A stretch of DNA of 64,000 nucleotides from Gracilaria domingensis (GCA_022539475.1 VCMS01000275.1:1-64000), one strand, 5' to 3'; shown: positions 32,010 through 45,527, numbered from the stretch's first letter. The notes: generated from the sequence alone by a model not told the origin. Numbers and translations are program-made.

Positions 32010-33075
32010 TCATGACGGACATCGAGAACGACCTATTGTTTCCGTACGACCAGGATCATCAAGTCGTTCTTCAGTTTCAAGCTCTTTCAGGATAAATTCG
32101 CAGCCTCTTTCTATTCGAACTACATCCCAGACTGCAACGCCCAATCTCTTCATTTCGTCGAAGTATTGACGAGTCGCCCTGGACATTAACCCACCTGCAG
32201 TTCTAACAAGTTCAAGAATGGCAACTGTAGTTTTATGTACTTCCCTCGAAACTTGCATTACCACATCGTTAAGTCTTGTGACTCTGGATTGACCAACAAA
32301 CTTGTATGCGACTGCCTCTCTAGGTGCGCGTATGCGAATGCCCTTCCAGTTCCGCGAGCCGTATGACAAGCCTTTTCGCGCGCTCGTGAGTCGTTGGCGT
32401 GAGTCGTTGAGGTGAGTGGCTTAACTTGTAAACGATGCCGTCAACCTCCATATGCAACTGTGGTCTTCTTCCTTCAATTCGAATGTCAAATGATTCCGCC
32501 TCACCTTATACGGCACAGGTTTTACAGGTCGGCATTTTACCAACCCCCCACTCTGAGAGCTTGGCGATGTCTCACAGAGACTAACACGTACTTGGTGCAG
32601 CACCGCAGTGAAATGATCCTCTTTCTCTGCACTTTCTTCGCCATGGTTTCGTGTCAAGTCTGGCAGCGCGTGAAGGCAGTTATCGACATACAGACGTAAA
32701 CTAAAGATAACGTCTTTTATCTCATTCAAAGCATCCAACCGCCCTACTACGCTAGACTTATTTTCTCTACTATATTTTATTCCACTACCTACGCACAGCC
32801 AGAACAAGAGAAGCGTCGTGCTTCTCACAGAACTTTGTTAAGTTCCAGTTCTTGGTAACGTCCGCAATCGAACGGACAGTTTCTTTCCTTCTCTGTGGGC
32901 GTCCTGACCTCAACACTTGCCCTTTTGTGCTAAAGAGACGCCCTGCGCAAGTCCGTATGCGCACATGACAGTCACTCGTCATGTTCCCATCCCATATATG
33001 TCGATTTGTGACATGCGGTTCTGTTATCACGATGTTTTCTGATGACATCGATACGTCTATAGCAATCAGTAGCAC
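32010..33075 (-). pseudogene. Unrecognised decayed minus-strand coding tract
   Basis: Three minus-strand frames in sequence (32785-33075, 32421-32828, 32010-32369). The last, 119 codons, has natural composition (RATRQYFDEMKRLGVAVWD, ILKELETEERLDDPGR). Overlaps and frame changes suggest one broken gene. No known domain. Confidence 0.25.
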
Positions 33076-33239
33076 CTAATATTGGTTCAACCGTTAAAAA
33101 CTTCACTGACAGAAAAACCCAGTGAGACAAAAACTCCCAGGGAAGAAAAGGTATTGTTAGTCGTGGAATGAGAAGAAAAAAGGCTTCCGTAGAGATCTGT
33201 GTTGCAAGTTCAAAGCATTGAGAAGAGTAAATCAGTTAG

Positions 33240-33580
33240 CTAGAACAATAGTAAGGGTGCTTGCCGCGGTGCGCCGAACGGAAGCAGCAAGACGCGAGAA
33301 CGGTAGGTAAGGTGCGGGGATGCGAAGGGGGCAGGCAGAAGCGCGGAGGAAGGTTGTACGAACGGAAGCGAACACTGCGACGAAAAGGAGGCGCGCAGGA
33401 GAAAGCAGCGGTGCGGGAAAAAAGCTTTCGAGAACGGTAGGGGCAGGCGCGGCCTAGAGGCGACGTGTGAACGGCGACGACTGCTAAAAAAAAACCAAAC
33501 CCAAGGCCCAAAAACGAGGACCAAACTGGCGAAGAGCGAAGCAGCTGAGCGCAAAGAAGCTGAGGGCAGAGAAGGAGATC
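33240..33580. other. Purine-rich strand-asymmetric stretch
   Basis: The plus strand is markedly A/G-rich for over 300 bp (repeats of CGGAAGCG, GAACGG, GGCGCG). Two overlapping minus-strand frames of 138 and 165 codons cover it, rich in Ser, Arg, Pro and Leu. I read these as by-products of composition, not genes. Confidence 0.4.
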
Positions 33581-33893
33581 GTAGCTGGGACATTTCGCTT
33601 TGGTTGTCAAGAACAGTGTCACCCACGATATGGGTGCTACGGCAGCAACCCAGCAAACCAAGATCAGCATATGCGCCTGCGTGCCACGGTAACGTCGTGT
33701 GCTACGGTGCGTTCCAATAAACCACCATCTCAATTAGACCATATTAATCATTCTCTTCTTTTTCATTATCCTCTTCCATCAACACCAAAAAGTGCTTCAA
33801 TGCAACTTTGACACCCTTTTCCTATTCCACGCGACCGATGTGAATTGAGGCGCTCAGAAGCTGCTCTGTGCTTTTATTCATTCGCTTTCCTAG

Positions 33894-35440
33894 CTAACGT
33901 AAAAACTCTGGCTCAGACAAACCAGCTCCGATACGTCCATTGCGATAGTCGTGCATCATAGACGTCGCCAAACTGGCACAGACGACCATATAAGTAACGA
34001 GCTCGTATCGGCGATTGATATAAACCATGAAGGTGCGAAACGAGTGTGTGGTATGACGCGCGCAAAGGCATGTCCCATCCCGCCAGTGCATCGAAAGGCG
34101 AACATCAATCCCTTTATTCACAAAGTTCAACTTGTTTCGCAAGTACGCGTGGATTACCCGCTTGTGAAATTCAACAAACGGCTTGATCGAAATCGAGAAC
34201 AGAACTGACGGAAAGCTCACGTCCCCATCTTTCTTGTCGGAGTTGCAGCGAAAACTGAAGAAATCGTCAAACGCTGTGTCTTGAACCCGGATCATTTCAG
34301 TGGCTGTTGGTACCTGCAACTGGCGATAACTTGAGGTCCCTGGCTCCCGCAAAAAAATGATGGCAGCCATAAAATTGAGGAACCACTTTTGCATTAGCTT
34401 CTTCTTCTTCAAGCTCTCGTTAAACGAACCCGCTTCCTTTGCTTCGTCCAAAGCATATGTATTCATAATGTCTTTAAGCTTATTGCGCGCGTTCGATAAC
34501 GCCTTTAGCAAATACCCATGAAACAAAAGATTGTAATTCTTCTCGGAGATGTCAATCAGTCGTTGTCGTCTTCGGTCGCGACCACCCGCCCGCTTAGACT
34601 CTGCCGCTACGCCTCGCACATACTTCGCAATCAACTCAAGTTTCGTTTGCGTACTCGTCTTCTCCTTCAACAGTATCATCGCAACGTTCAAAATAGTGAG
34701 TAAGGGATGACATTTGGATGCAACAGTAAATAGGGAGGAACTCAGGGTGAAGTGATCACAAAAACCTGCATACCGTCGCAATCGCTAAGTGCACGAAAAA
34801 GAACATTCCTCTCATATCTGACATACTTGTCGATGAGCTCAACTGAGATTACAAAAAGAATGAACTGCCCGTCGGTGCACTGTAACCCATCGAACGGCTG
34901 TAACTTTCGTTTTTTAAAAATGACTTTGGAGCGAAACTTTAACATCAAACACAATCTCAAGGTCGTGCGAGTTAATGACATTCATATTGAGGCCATGATA
35001 AACGATAGATCCCCGGTTTTTCTCAGTGTGATCTTCCATCTTTGCTTCAGGGCTCTTGAGGAACTCTCCATCCAGAACGGTGATTTGATTCACCATATTC
35101 TCTCATGCTTCTGTCTTCGTTGAAAACGGTAGTTCCATTGCAGTAAATGGGCGACGTAGAGACCCTTGTCTACGAAAGATGATTACGTCTGATTATTTGT
35201 TCTGCGGGAGAGCTCTTCGTTTATTTTTGGAGAGTCTTCTAATGCGAGCTCGAGGGTCGGAATTACCGGCGTTATTCTGCTGTTCAGACGACGGAAGCGG
35301 CTGCCGCGGCTGCTTAAAAAGTCGGATTGTGTGTCTGGTTCTTCTTCTTCTTCTTCAAAACCTTTCGGCCGTGGCGAGGAAAATACATAGCTGTCCTCCT
35401 CTGAATCAGACGGAGGGATGAAAACACGTCGTCGAAACAT
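33894..35440 (-). pseudogene. Unrecognised gene, broken in its 5' half; 295-codon open 3' part
   Basis: A good start (ATG 35440, MFRRRVFIPPSDSEEDSYVF) leads an acidic N-terminus (FEEEEEEPDTQSD) that stops at 35183. Protein-like pieces continue on the same strand (ELIDKYVRYERNVLFRALSD near 34830), and a long open frame runs 34781-33894. That part has a basic helical start (AAESKRAGGRDRRRQRLIDI), a middle KKKKLMQKWFLNFMAAIIFL and an end RNGRIGAGLSEPEFLR. It could be an intron-bearing gene or a pseudogene. No family recognised. Confidence 0.35.
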
Positions 35441-36719
35441 GCAGATGAGAAGGTCTTGAAATCCCGAGAACACCCATAGAGATGAGGACTTCTTAAAACC
35501 TCGAGAACACCCATAGCGAGTGGTTATATTGCAACAGCCTATCGCCCAAGAATTCCCAGTAGTCTTCAAAAGCTTGACTTTGGAACAAACAAATCCGGTT
35601 GAATCTGCACGAATGCCTTCCGATCTCTCATTTCGGCTTCTGATTCTTCTATTGCAGGCTTCATTTTTCTGTAAGAACCGACGGCATGCGATTTTCATCG
35701 CCAAGGCATCAACAACAAAAGCGCGTCGAGGTAGAGACTTTGGATCGTGTTAGAAAATGCTGACGAAAGAAACGTGTTCGAAAACTGTGAAACGACAAAA
35801 TTTATCGTCATATGAGGCTCTGAATTTGTCTGTTTTACAAACGAACCGTGTACAACCTGAATCGGTCTGCAACGAAGCTTCAACCAAGCTTCGTTCGTTA
35901 ACGTTTTAAAAAACATTCTACTAGCGTAGCTGCAGCTTTCCGGTGACCATGAGAGTATCTAGAATTGAACAAAATAGGGTTCCCGCCCCTTACTGCCGTC
36001 GCCTACTGAGAGCTAGTGAACTTGGTTAATGAAACTTTATCGTAACCATTGTTGAATGGGGGACCTAGGTCTATAATTTTGAATTTTACTCCCCGATATC
36101 TCTTGAAAATTAGTTCTCCTGAAAGATTACACCTCGTCCTCCCTTGGAATCATTTCGTTTTCACCCCATCTCGTTTTATTTCATTAGTTAATTAATTCTT
36201 GTGTTTTTTCCAGTTCCATATTACTGGTGACATTTTGCTGTTTTGTTGTGTTTATGACACCATTCTTAGAGATTTTTACTCCTCCGGTTGATGATTTCTT
36301 TACTCGGACCCTAATGATTGTGACTGCAGTTTCGTTAAAAAGAAACTCCAGAATCTTTAATTCTAAACTGATTGTACTTCTTCAGTTTCTGCTTTCTTGA
36401 CATTGTTGTTCCGCGATTTGGTCCTGTAAATTGTTTCTCAATGTGTCTTCTTCATTCGTCTTTCCATACGTTCATCTAGTTTTCACCCTTTGGATGAACT
36501 GTTTTGGATACAAGTTTGTTGGAAATTTGCGGATGTAGTTCATTTCTTTAAAGGGGTTTAGAACATATCGCCGTGAGTCTTCGTTTCAAGCCTTTCTGGG
36601 AACTTCAAAAGAATAGAAATTGTTTATAATAAAACATTAGCTTGAAAAGTTGTTTGCTTTTCTTTTGCGACTTTACCACCTTTAGAATATCTTTCGAGGC
36701 CTAAACACAGGCATTTATT
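35441..36719. other. No gene supported
   Basis: AT-rich. Near 35460-35520 the phrase GAGAACACCCATAG occurs twice about 40 bp apart, a small direct duplication just upstream of the frame starting at 35440. The rest shows only short frames. Confidence 0.4.
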
Positions 36720-37260
36720 TTCAACAGAACCAGTTCCAGCTACTAATAGCAATCTCGAATGCAGATTATCTTCCCATGAGTACAAGGTTGTGTTTCTTTT
36801 GAGAACTCGCCGTCCTACGCGTATTGTTAAGCATTTCGCTTTTTCAAATAGGAAAATTAACAATAAGATTTTAAAGTTTACTGAAAAGTAAGCAACGATC
36901 GCAAGAAGCTCAACAAAATCGATAAAAAGGTTTAATCTTTTTCGGTTCTGGATTTCCAATAGTATAAAGATATTGTTCTACTGGCGTCGATTTAGTACTT
37001 CAGTATTTACCATGAAACATTCCCGGTTATTATTATTCATCGGTGCATGAAAACCTTTTTACGGCTTTCCTGCACTACTTAAATCGTACCAGAAGTATTG
37101 TTTCGCATGTTTTAATTTTCTTTTTTCGAAAACGTTATACCATCTTCACAACAATGTAAAAGCGTATCTACTGAGAACTTCTTCCTGAACATCTACATTA
37201 ATGTCTTTTGCTCGTCTTATCAAAGCTATCTGCATTATTTAAATATTTAGATTTCCTTTT
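36720..37260. repeat. Dispersed noncoding repeat, copy 2
   Basis: Diverged partner of 27280-27900, same orientation; the match covers TTCATCGGTGCATGAAAAC, ATCGTACCAGAAGTATTG, ATCTTCACAACAATG and the following ~100 bp. It lies about 2.6 kb from the 3' end of the copy B helicase gene, whereas copy 1 lies beside the copy A protease gene. Confidence 0.6.
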
Positions 37261-37578
37261 ACAAATTGTCACCTTTTCTGCGGTATATTTTGAGAAGCCC
37301 TCTGTCTCTTTCTCCCACTTACTCCTCCTCTGTTGTTATTAGCCCATGGTTCGGGTATTGCATTCTTTTCTTTCCCTTCATTTCTTATATATGTGAAACA
37401 ACTGGGACTGAGGTGATTTTGGGAATTTAAACACTTTGCTGGTCTAGCCAGTGAGGTACTGCGTAGTATAATTCGAGAATTAACGATAAATCCTCCGACC
37501 CACTGATTGTAGTACTCTCAAACAAATTAGTCTACGATTCACCCCATTCGAGATCTCTACGATTGAGAGGTATCCGAT

Positions 37579-38055
37579 ATGCCTATGCGGAGAACAAAAG
37601 GTATACCACATTGTTATTCAATAAAAGCCATAAAGCACTTTTCGAAAGGAGCGAAAGGAAGCTTCGGAGTGTTTCGATTCAATGTTGGCCAGTTTGTGGG
37701 TTGCCACCTTTCATGCGGTGTGCTGAAGCGGAGTGATTGGTGGAATTTGAAAGCCATATTCAAGCTCCTGAAGAATGAGAAGGTCGTTCAAGTTCTAACT
37801 ACTTCATCGGTAATGCCTCGTACTATATGGCTTCAAGTGCATTTCTGTTGGATATTATGTCTGGTAAAGCTGTTTCTTGCCTCCTTGTTTCGTCTGATTT
37901 CTGTCTCAACAAGGTTCTGTGGCACTCTTCTCGAACCGGGAGAACTGATCGGAAGAAGTGAAGATACTGTTCGTTATGTATATATGTCGCATCTGAGAAA
38001 AGCTCGCACTTTCTCTTCTCCTACCTGGTTTAGAACGTATTCGGGTCACGTGTAA
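37579..38055 (+). other. Open frame of 158 codons, unrecognised
   Basis: Starts MPMRRTKGIPHCYSIKAIKH and contains a hydrophobic stretch (ILCLVKLFLASLFRLI) that could cross a membrane. No partner elsewhere in the window and no known motif. It could be chance or a decayed gene. Confidence 0.2.
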
Positions 38056-39846
38056 CGACTCGTTGCGTATTTGTTGAAGACGACTGTGTCATGCGCAACA
38101 TCTGCATTTTGTTCAATGAAAGCGGGGAACCCTGTCGTCATCAGCTGGACTACAAAAGGTATCAGTCTCCTTCAATATCAGACCTTCCCCATAGGATGAG
38201 TCAAAACCCTTGGCTCGATCATGGTTATCTTTATTCCTTTTCCAGTGATACCGCAGCAAACGTGACGACTTCTTGTGTCTCCGTAGTTCCCCGAACGAGT
38301 GCAAACTCGGAAATGAACACAAGAAGCTTTCCGACTAGATATCAAAAATGTTTGTGCACTTTTAAGCAGCACGTTTGATAATTGTTCTGAGGTTGAGGAC
38401 CGCTGTTCTTCTCATGAAAGAGGTGCAATAGAGATTGAATACGGCCCAACCCAGGCAAAACTCGTTAAGGGAAAACTAAAAGCGATTTCAGTAGACTTGC
38501 GGAAAAGATGACTGCTGTACTAAGATAATATGACCAACGCCATTGAAAAATAAGTATATTTTTGTTTCATTGACGTTTCCATGAGTGTGAGTTTTTGAAA
38601 AATTTAAATTACTCGAAGGTGCCCTTACATTTTATTGAAAGGCATCAATTTCGTTTACGGCCGCATGATGATTCAATGAAAATGGGTTTTGCTAGGGGAA
38701 CTCAATGATAAACATCCTCTTTGGAACCTTTGATTTCACAGAAACGGGTTCGTACGAGATTCTTGACTTTATCTCAAGCACTTTGGACGCAATTGGCTTT
38801 GCATCGTCTTGGATTTCCCGATTACATGCAGGAAGATGCGGGAGAAGACGCGACTTACATGATAAAGCACTGCCTTCTCTTGTTTTCAAATTTAACATCG
38901 AATTAGTGCTGTAATGATTCTTGTCAGATTACAGGGCGTTTTCTTATTCGACAAATCGCTTACTCACAGTTACTGTAAAGTGTATTTTTGAACTGCGACA
39001 AATGTTAATAATGACGTTTTCACTTCTCAATTTGGAAAGTTAACTTTTTCCATTTAGATTTTGCGTAAATTCGCTCTGTACTGAAAAGGAATTGAAGAAC
39101 ACCCCGTTAAGAAGAACATGAATATGGGCCAAAGAACTTGGCACTTGGAGTTGATGTCATACTGTTTCCTTCGGGAAAATTTCGAGCAAATGTAACATTA
39201 AAAATTAACATTTTTTGTTAATTTTAACAGTTAGATTTCGCCGAAAGTTCCGAGGAAAACAATAACTTATGTTAAGTTGCATTATTATAGTGTTCTACTT
39301 TGCGACATCTACGAACTTATGCGCAAAACTTCAGTAAAACGGCCTTCTAGTACTATCTTCGGAACGGATTCAATGAATTTAGGTTGCTTACGGAGTTTTT
39401 GCATGTTAAAATCGTATAGGCGTATGTGCTTCATAATCTAAGGTAAACTACGGCCTTTGAATCCCTTTTATAGCAAACAGTTCTCTCTTACATCTAGCTG
39501 ACCGGCAGAAACCGAACAAACAAGAGCGGGTTCAAAGGTTCTGCCCCTCAGGAACTGACATGTATTGTAAAATGATCTGGAAAACGTGATAAACAATGTA
39601 TGGCAATGCTAGTGTGCTGAGTCCAAAGCATTGAAGTCACAGGAATACGCAGATGCCATGCGTGTTACAAAACATGTACAGAGTTGAAATCGTGGGCAGC
39701 CTCGCCGTTATTCCGCTAATTTGTTGAAGGGGTAACGAAGCACAGGTAAGGGAACTCTACATGTCTCGATTTCTTCATTTTGACACTTTCCAAAATGGAA
39801 GAAAAATCTTTCATTTTGAATTCATTTCCAATCGTAACAGAAATGC
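38056..39846. other. No gene supported
   Basis: AT-rich; frames are short (95 codons at 38091-38378 the longest) and unconvincing. It lies between the unrecognised frame at 37.6 kb and the 3' end of copy B. Confidence 0.4.
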
Positions 39847-42800
39847 TCAAGAACATTTGGAACGTACTCCAAACCACCATAAGCCGCGTATGAGTACGTT
39901 CGGGGTGTCAGACGTTTTCCAACTCGTCCACTGAGCTATTATGATATCTTCATCAGAAGACGGAGTATCAGAGGGCGATTTCTGAATTTCTCCGTAACGT
40001 TGTGAGCTAAGATCATCCAAAAATTCCCCCACCATTTTCTTTCTCTGCGTCTTGCTCTTGCGCCACAGACACCACCCTATACTTCGCAGAATCTCTAGCT
40101 TGCATGAACTTCCGAAACCAATTTCCTCTGAATGTACCCTATGACCTTTGCTGTAGCTCATACCGCACCGAAAGCATGTTCCATTTGCTGCCTTCATCTT
40201 ATTTGGACAACGTTCACATCCATGGTCAGGTGAATGGCAATGTTAGCTTCGACGAGCCATCCAGGGGCAGTAGGTGTGATCGACTTGACGTATGTACCTT
40301 CCGCTAGAGATATAACACGGTAGACATATCATTTCAAACTCTCTTACAATAGATTCGCACTGCGTGAGGATATGAGACAAGGACATTGCAATTGCACTTG
40401 GCTGTGACACGATTTCGGAGAAAGGCAGACTCTGTGAGTCAATTGTTGTCGGTTTTGGAACTGGTAAACTTTTCTGACTTCCTCTGACCAGATCAGAAGC
40501 ACATAGTGTGAACCATCCGGATGAGGTGATGGATTCTGTTGAAGGAAGAATCCAGAAGTGGTACTGTAGAGATGAACACGCGTAGTAGGAATGTGTAGGC
40601 TACAGCGTGACATGATCAAGATGCTGGGACAATAGCTTTGTAGGACTGATCGAAGTGCTTGATCACATTTAGAGTAATGTGTTGTATGCAAATGCCTACG
40701 TGTATGAATTTGTAGGACAAACTGTTTGTTTATGTTAGTAGTGTAGCTTGAGTGCTTTTAGAAAGCTTTAATTCGCGTACGATAGTGTACTCGGAGAAGT
40801 CAACAACGAACAAGTACTACGAATTGAACTGATACATTCTTCTCCAGTGCGTCCGCGCCCCTCGCGACTGCCGTACTACCAGCGTCTGCTTGTCTTGCGA
40901 CCTCAGCAGCGCATTCGAACTACCGCACTACCGCATGCCAGTGGCTCAGAACTCTGCCGATTGATACATAGAAATGGATGTGATTCTGATGAGTTTTCAG
41001 TTTGTCGCTCACCTTCGTTATACCTTTTTGATCACATGTCACAGTTCTTGGAAAGGTCGTCGAACATACACATACCTGGTGATATTCCGTCCACTTTGGA
41101 ATAAAGCCAGTTCGTACGACAGAGTGTAGTGTTTTTCAGCCAGTTTCTCATCTCTAACCATTCAATGAGATGGTTATGACTTTCTAGAGAACGCGTTTCG
41201 TCGTCAATAACTTCTAGTTGATGTTGGAAACTATCCGCCAAACTCTGCGAGTAGATAACAATGCAACGACCCTGCTGTCCATCTCTTCCCGCCCGAACAG
41301 CCTCTTGAGCGTAGTCTTTCAACGAAGCTAAACCCCCAACATGCAAAACGAGTCGAACATTTGGGGCGTCTATTCCCGTGCCAAAAGCACAAGTGGATAC
41401 CATTAACAAAATTTTGACAGATCTCGAGGAGTCAGTTTGCTTACGAGCCCATTTTGGTGTACACCAAGCACTATACATTCGTTCCTTACTTTCGACACTC
41501 ATCGCCGCATAGTATGGGAGAACTGTTACTTGTAAGTCGAGAAAACTCGGAAAAATGGAATATGCTTTCCATCACCATTGGAGACAAGAAGTTCAGACCG
41601 AGATATTATTTCTACTTCAGTTCTCAGCAAACTGACAGTGGCCTGCAACATTTGTTGCCGCGCGTTCGTGTAGTTTCCAGACGAAGATCGTTGATTGTTC
41701 ACCTTTCCTGTGTCCCAGGCTACACCGAAAACTCAAGGTTCTTTCGCACTGTTGGCATTGAAAATACAATGGCCCGCCGTTCCCCGTGAACGGCAATGAC
41801 TGCGGGTCCCTCCGTTGGGGGCACTGTTGCACTCAGAAGCACTCTAGGAATGCTGGATGGTATTTTGATCAAAGCATAACGTATATCTCGCTGAGCCTGA
41901 CGAAAGTTGGACCACATTCTGGTGAGGTGCGCCTCATCTATGACAACGCGAGCGAGTGAGGCAGATGCCATCAGTCTTGATATGAGTTGAGTGAAAGCCT
42001 CGCTTCTGACCTTCTCTGGTGTAAGAATGTAGAGGTCTGCTTGGTCGGGAGACGGGATACTCGTACAGGTAGAAATTTGAAGCTTTGAGGCTCTTAGTTT
42101 AAATTCTCTGACAAAGGAAACAGGCGGCACTATAATAATGGTTGAGAGAGAACCGCGAGCCATGAAGGTTGGAAAAAGCATGCAGAGAGACTTCCTAGAT
42201 CCGGTTGGAATCACAGCAAACACGTTCTCCCTTGTTTCGCTTACGTCGGTGGTGACATTGTACTGAATCTGAGATTTGAACTTTGCGCAAGGATCTTTCA
42301 GCATTGACCGCAACTCGGTGAGAAAAAGTAAGAGCATGTGTTCGTACTTATTATGGTCTTCTTCAACCAATACAGTACCAGACGAAGAAAGCTTTTGACG
42401 AGCTCCCCGGAAATTGGATCCGCCATTGAGAACCTGGCCGTAATCAAAACCAATTTGGGTTTCTAATACACCCTTTTCATTCTGACTTCGTTTCAGACTG
42501 ATCGCTTCGGCTGAGCTCACGGGGTTTCCATCTTTGGATTGGGCATAGACTTGTTGTTCCGAAATCTTTAGATGATCAGAGTGCGAAAGCTTAGGTTTCT
42601 TTAGAGGACGAACTTCCCCATCGCATGCAGCTTCTTTACCAGCAGCACTAAGGCAAAGGAGTTCGTGCCATCTGTTCGAAAACTGGCGGTAATTGTGGAG
42701 TGTGGATTGACCCATATCGTAAAGCTCCTCAAGTGTTCGCGCATATGCCCTCTCAGCGATTTGCAAGCTATGACCTGCTTGGTCATGTCCGATGGAGCAA

Positions 42801-45065
42801 GACTGTTTTCTAATCTCTGCAATAAAGCCCTGCGCTTTTCCTTCAGCAACGATCGGAACCATTCCGACATGGTATCCACGGTAGTGGTTGAAATTCAACG
42901 GAATCCCGTTGAACAGGAGCTCCTTCGAAATAACAGACCGTATTTGGGCCTCTTTGAAAGGAGAGCCATTGTTCACGAACATCTTTGTTCAATGAACGGC
43001 TCCTGCATCGTTTCCATGAAAAAAACCCACAAGAGATGCTTCCACTGGTCTGATGAGAGTAAGATACTTGATAAGCAGCTCACTGGTCACCTGATCAGGA
43101 AATCTAAGTATGGGGAGCGCAAATCCTTTCAAGGTTCTTGTCTTTAACCATCTGGTGATAATCATGATCCGTCCCTGGGAGATGAAAACATTGCGCATAC
43201 CACACGTTTCATTCCTTATGCGCAACGTTGCGAGTTCTGTCGCTCGGGCTGGAGATCGGGATGAAATGTGAATGCAGAACAGAAAGCGGCGCTGAAGCTC
43301 TTGACATTGATTCAGCCACTGGATAGCGACTGATTTCCGAATATTAACTCCAAAATAACTGGCAATGTCCTCAGTAGAAGATAGACCGTGACCGTCTTCT
43401 AACGTAGAAGGAAAACTGACAGAGCGTAGAACGTGAGCTATGTTGTTCTGAGTCCATACCTTTTCCCTGTTGTAAGAAAAGAAGAAGAACGCGACAGATT
43501 TCTTGCTGAGATTATCATGAAAGGATCCAACTTGACTATGGAAACCATCAGATACACCTTTGCCGAAAAGAAGCTTCGAAAACAGGTCCTCAATCTGTTT
43601 TTGAGCCGTTAGGACCTTCGCTCCTAGATCTGTCAGACGTAAGTGATTGTCTTTGATTATTCCACACTTCGAATGCTGTTGGCATGTCTCAAATGATAGG
43701 TCAATGTCTTCCTGATACACGAGGCCCATAGCGCAATCAAGCATACCTCTGACGTAAGAAGCAACTGTGTTCTGGTCAGTCATGACTGCGTCCTTAATCT
43801 TTGTGAATCTCGTCTGGAGGGCCGTTTTGTCACAGGAATTGCTCTCCAAGAGCTGGTTGGATATATGAAGTTTGACAATCACACATGAGCTAACGGCATA
43901 CTGAAGAGCCGCGAGAGGTTTTGTTACTTTCCACGCTTCATGAAATCTGTATTTCTGCTCATCATTACTTGCCACACATCGGCAGCAGAAGCAAGTCTTG
44001 ACATCCATACGTGTTGTAGACTGGCACAGGGGCCAAGATTTGAGTAAAGTGGATTTGAAGAGGTCATGTAGCTTCTGGAACCGGATGGACTGACCTTTCG
44101 CTTTGCACGGTGATGTAGCTGGACTTTCATCTGAGAAACATAATGAAATGTACTCCTTGAGCACCATTTGTGTACATTGATCGAGCAGGTTAGGGCAAGA
44201 TTCAGACGCACAACATAAGAAGCATACGAAACGACAGAGCTCTGATGCATATTGTTTCCAAGCTTTCTCGGAAACCGTCCGGAAGGGGTCAACACGTTCT
44301 CCGTTTGATCTCAAATTGCACCAGGTTAGAACTGAATGCGGTATATCTAAAGTTAGATTCGGTATGCTTCCCAGATAAATATCCACATCCGCAGAGACGC
44401 ATGAGAATATTTGATCCCGTTGCTCACTCGAACAAAGCGCATACGCTTGCTTCATTTGTATACCTCGTGCGTCCAGAACATCATCTACACGGGAAATGGA
44501 GACAAAAGTTGATTTGAGACTATCGTGAATGTCTTTGTTCTCTTCGTTTTCGAAAAAACTGTTGAACATGCTTACGACTCCAGATGCAGCACTCATCACC
44601 CCATCCGGATCTCCTTCACTTACGTTAGGGCCATTTCTGGCGGCACATTTTTGGGCGGAAGATTGACAGCTTTGGATCGGCGATTACGATACCACGTCCT
44701 CGACGGTTGAAACAACAATAAGCTCGCCAATTGCGTTTTTTAGGGAAACAGGAAAGTACTTTCGCAGTCTCCCGCTTGAGAACATCGTTTGCACTTTCAC
44801 AACTTTGTGTGGACCAATGTCTCCAGAAGATCTCCTGAACTGAGTAACGTCATGCGCTTTACGCAGATGAACACATAACGTCTTGGTGTTAGTGTAACAA
44901 GAGGAACATATGTCGCATTGATACCCGGCGCCGATTTCGAGACCAAAAGCGGGTCCAGAGCTGTAGACGAAGACTGATCCAAGTTTTGAGGTGCCGACAG
45001 ATAAGACGACCAAAGAGGTGAGCAGCCCATGACTGAAGTCGTCTCCTTCTTCCTGAAAAAGACTT
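39847..45065 (-). pseudogene. Zinc finger - tyrosine recombinase - RecQ helicase gene, copy B (best preserved)
   Basis: Read from about 45065 downward. C2H2 finger YQCDICSSCYTNTKTLCVH (near 44900); helical region with CFCCRCVA (near 43990); recombinase motifs SPARATELATLRIRNE (near 43235), FNHYRGYHVGM (near 42880), QAGHSLQIAERAYAR (near 42760, Tyr as presumed nucleophile); an FSNRWHELLCL stretch; helicase motifs IPTGSRKSLCML (Walker A with Arg for the usual Gly, near 42210), VIDEAHL (near 41935), LLSATVPP (near 41830), TCAFGTGIDAPNVRL and QEAVRAGRDG (near 41390 and 41300); and a RecQ-like end with DGISPGMCMF and NCDM. The Cys/His end CFRCGMSYSKGH lies at 40150. Long open parts are 44599-42989, 42982-41720 and 41502-41032. 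Breaks: TGA for Trp at 42989-42991; a ~38-codon loss with frame change near 41540; TGA for the last Cys near 41032; a ~450-bp insertion; and loss of the first finger at the 5' end. Confidence 0.8.
40390..40840. mobile_element. Insertion of about 450 bp in the 3' part of copy B
   Basis: The distance between the CDVC-type end of the RecQ part and the RCPN Cys/His region is about 370 bp in copy A but about 830 bp in copy B. The extra DNA lies roughly here; its limits are inferred from spacing only. No inverted ends or genes were recognised in it. Confidence 0.35.
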
Positions 45066-45128
45066 AAGCTGAAACATCGCGACAGCTACTCCCTGCGTCT
45101 GTCTCTTGCAGATGCTAGTTTTTGGCGA

Positions 45129-45232
45129 GGGTCGTCCAGAAATTGGCAAGGGTCGTCCAGTAAATGTTTTGAAAAAATATCGAGATCAATTATTTCAAAA
45201 TTTGGAGATAATTGCTTGGGTCGTCCAGAATC
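45129..45232. repeat. Three copies of GGGTCGTCCAG
   Basis: GGGTCGTCCAG occurs at about 45129, 45151 and 45218, with the following bases partly shared (GAAATTGG, TAAATG, GAATCGCTGTGCAGTAAATA). It sits just upstream of the truncated 5' end of copy B and may belong to whatever cut that gene. No gene supported here. Confidence 0.4.
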
Positions 45233-45527
45233 GCTGTGCAGTAAATACTGGTGGGTTTTCCACTCGTGCTATTTCTTTAGTCGAGGGCTACCTGAACTGT
45301 ATTTCGCGAAGTCTAGGTTCAGTTTCCATTAAGGTGCACATTACACGATACCTTCTGCGGAATGATACCCTGCAACGCATGGAATACTAGTGCTAGTACA
45401 GATGATGCCCATTATGAAATCATACCGTTTTATTCGTATCTATTCTTCTATCGACCGCTTTTGCTAACCACTACTTCGCTATATTACATGTACCATATCC
45501 CCATGATGGAGCGGGTGTAGGCGCAAT

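Noticed and set aside
33236-33733. 138- and 165-codon minus-strand frames
   Set aside because: Both cover a purine-rich tract in overlapping frames and are Ser/Arg/Leu-rich; judged non-coding.
45106-45390. 94-codon frame upstream of copy B
   Set aside because: Starts within the repeated GGGTCGTCCAG stretch and has no recognisable content.
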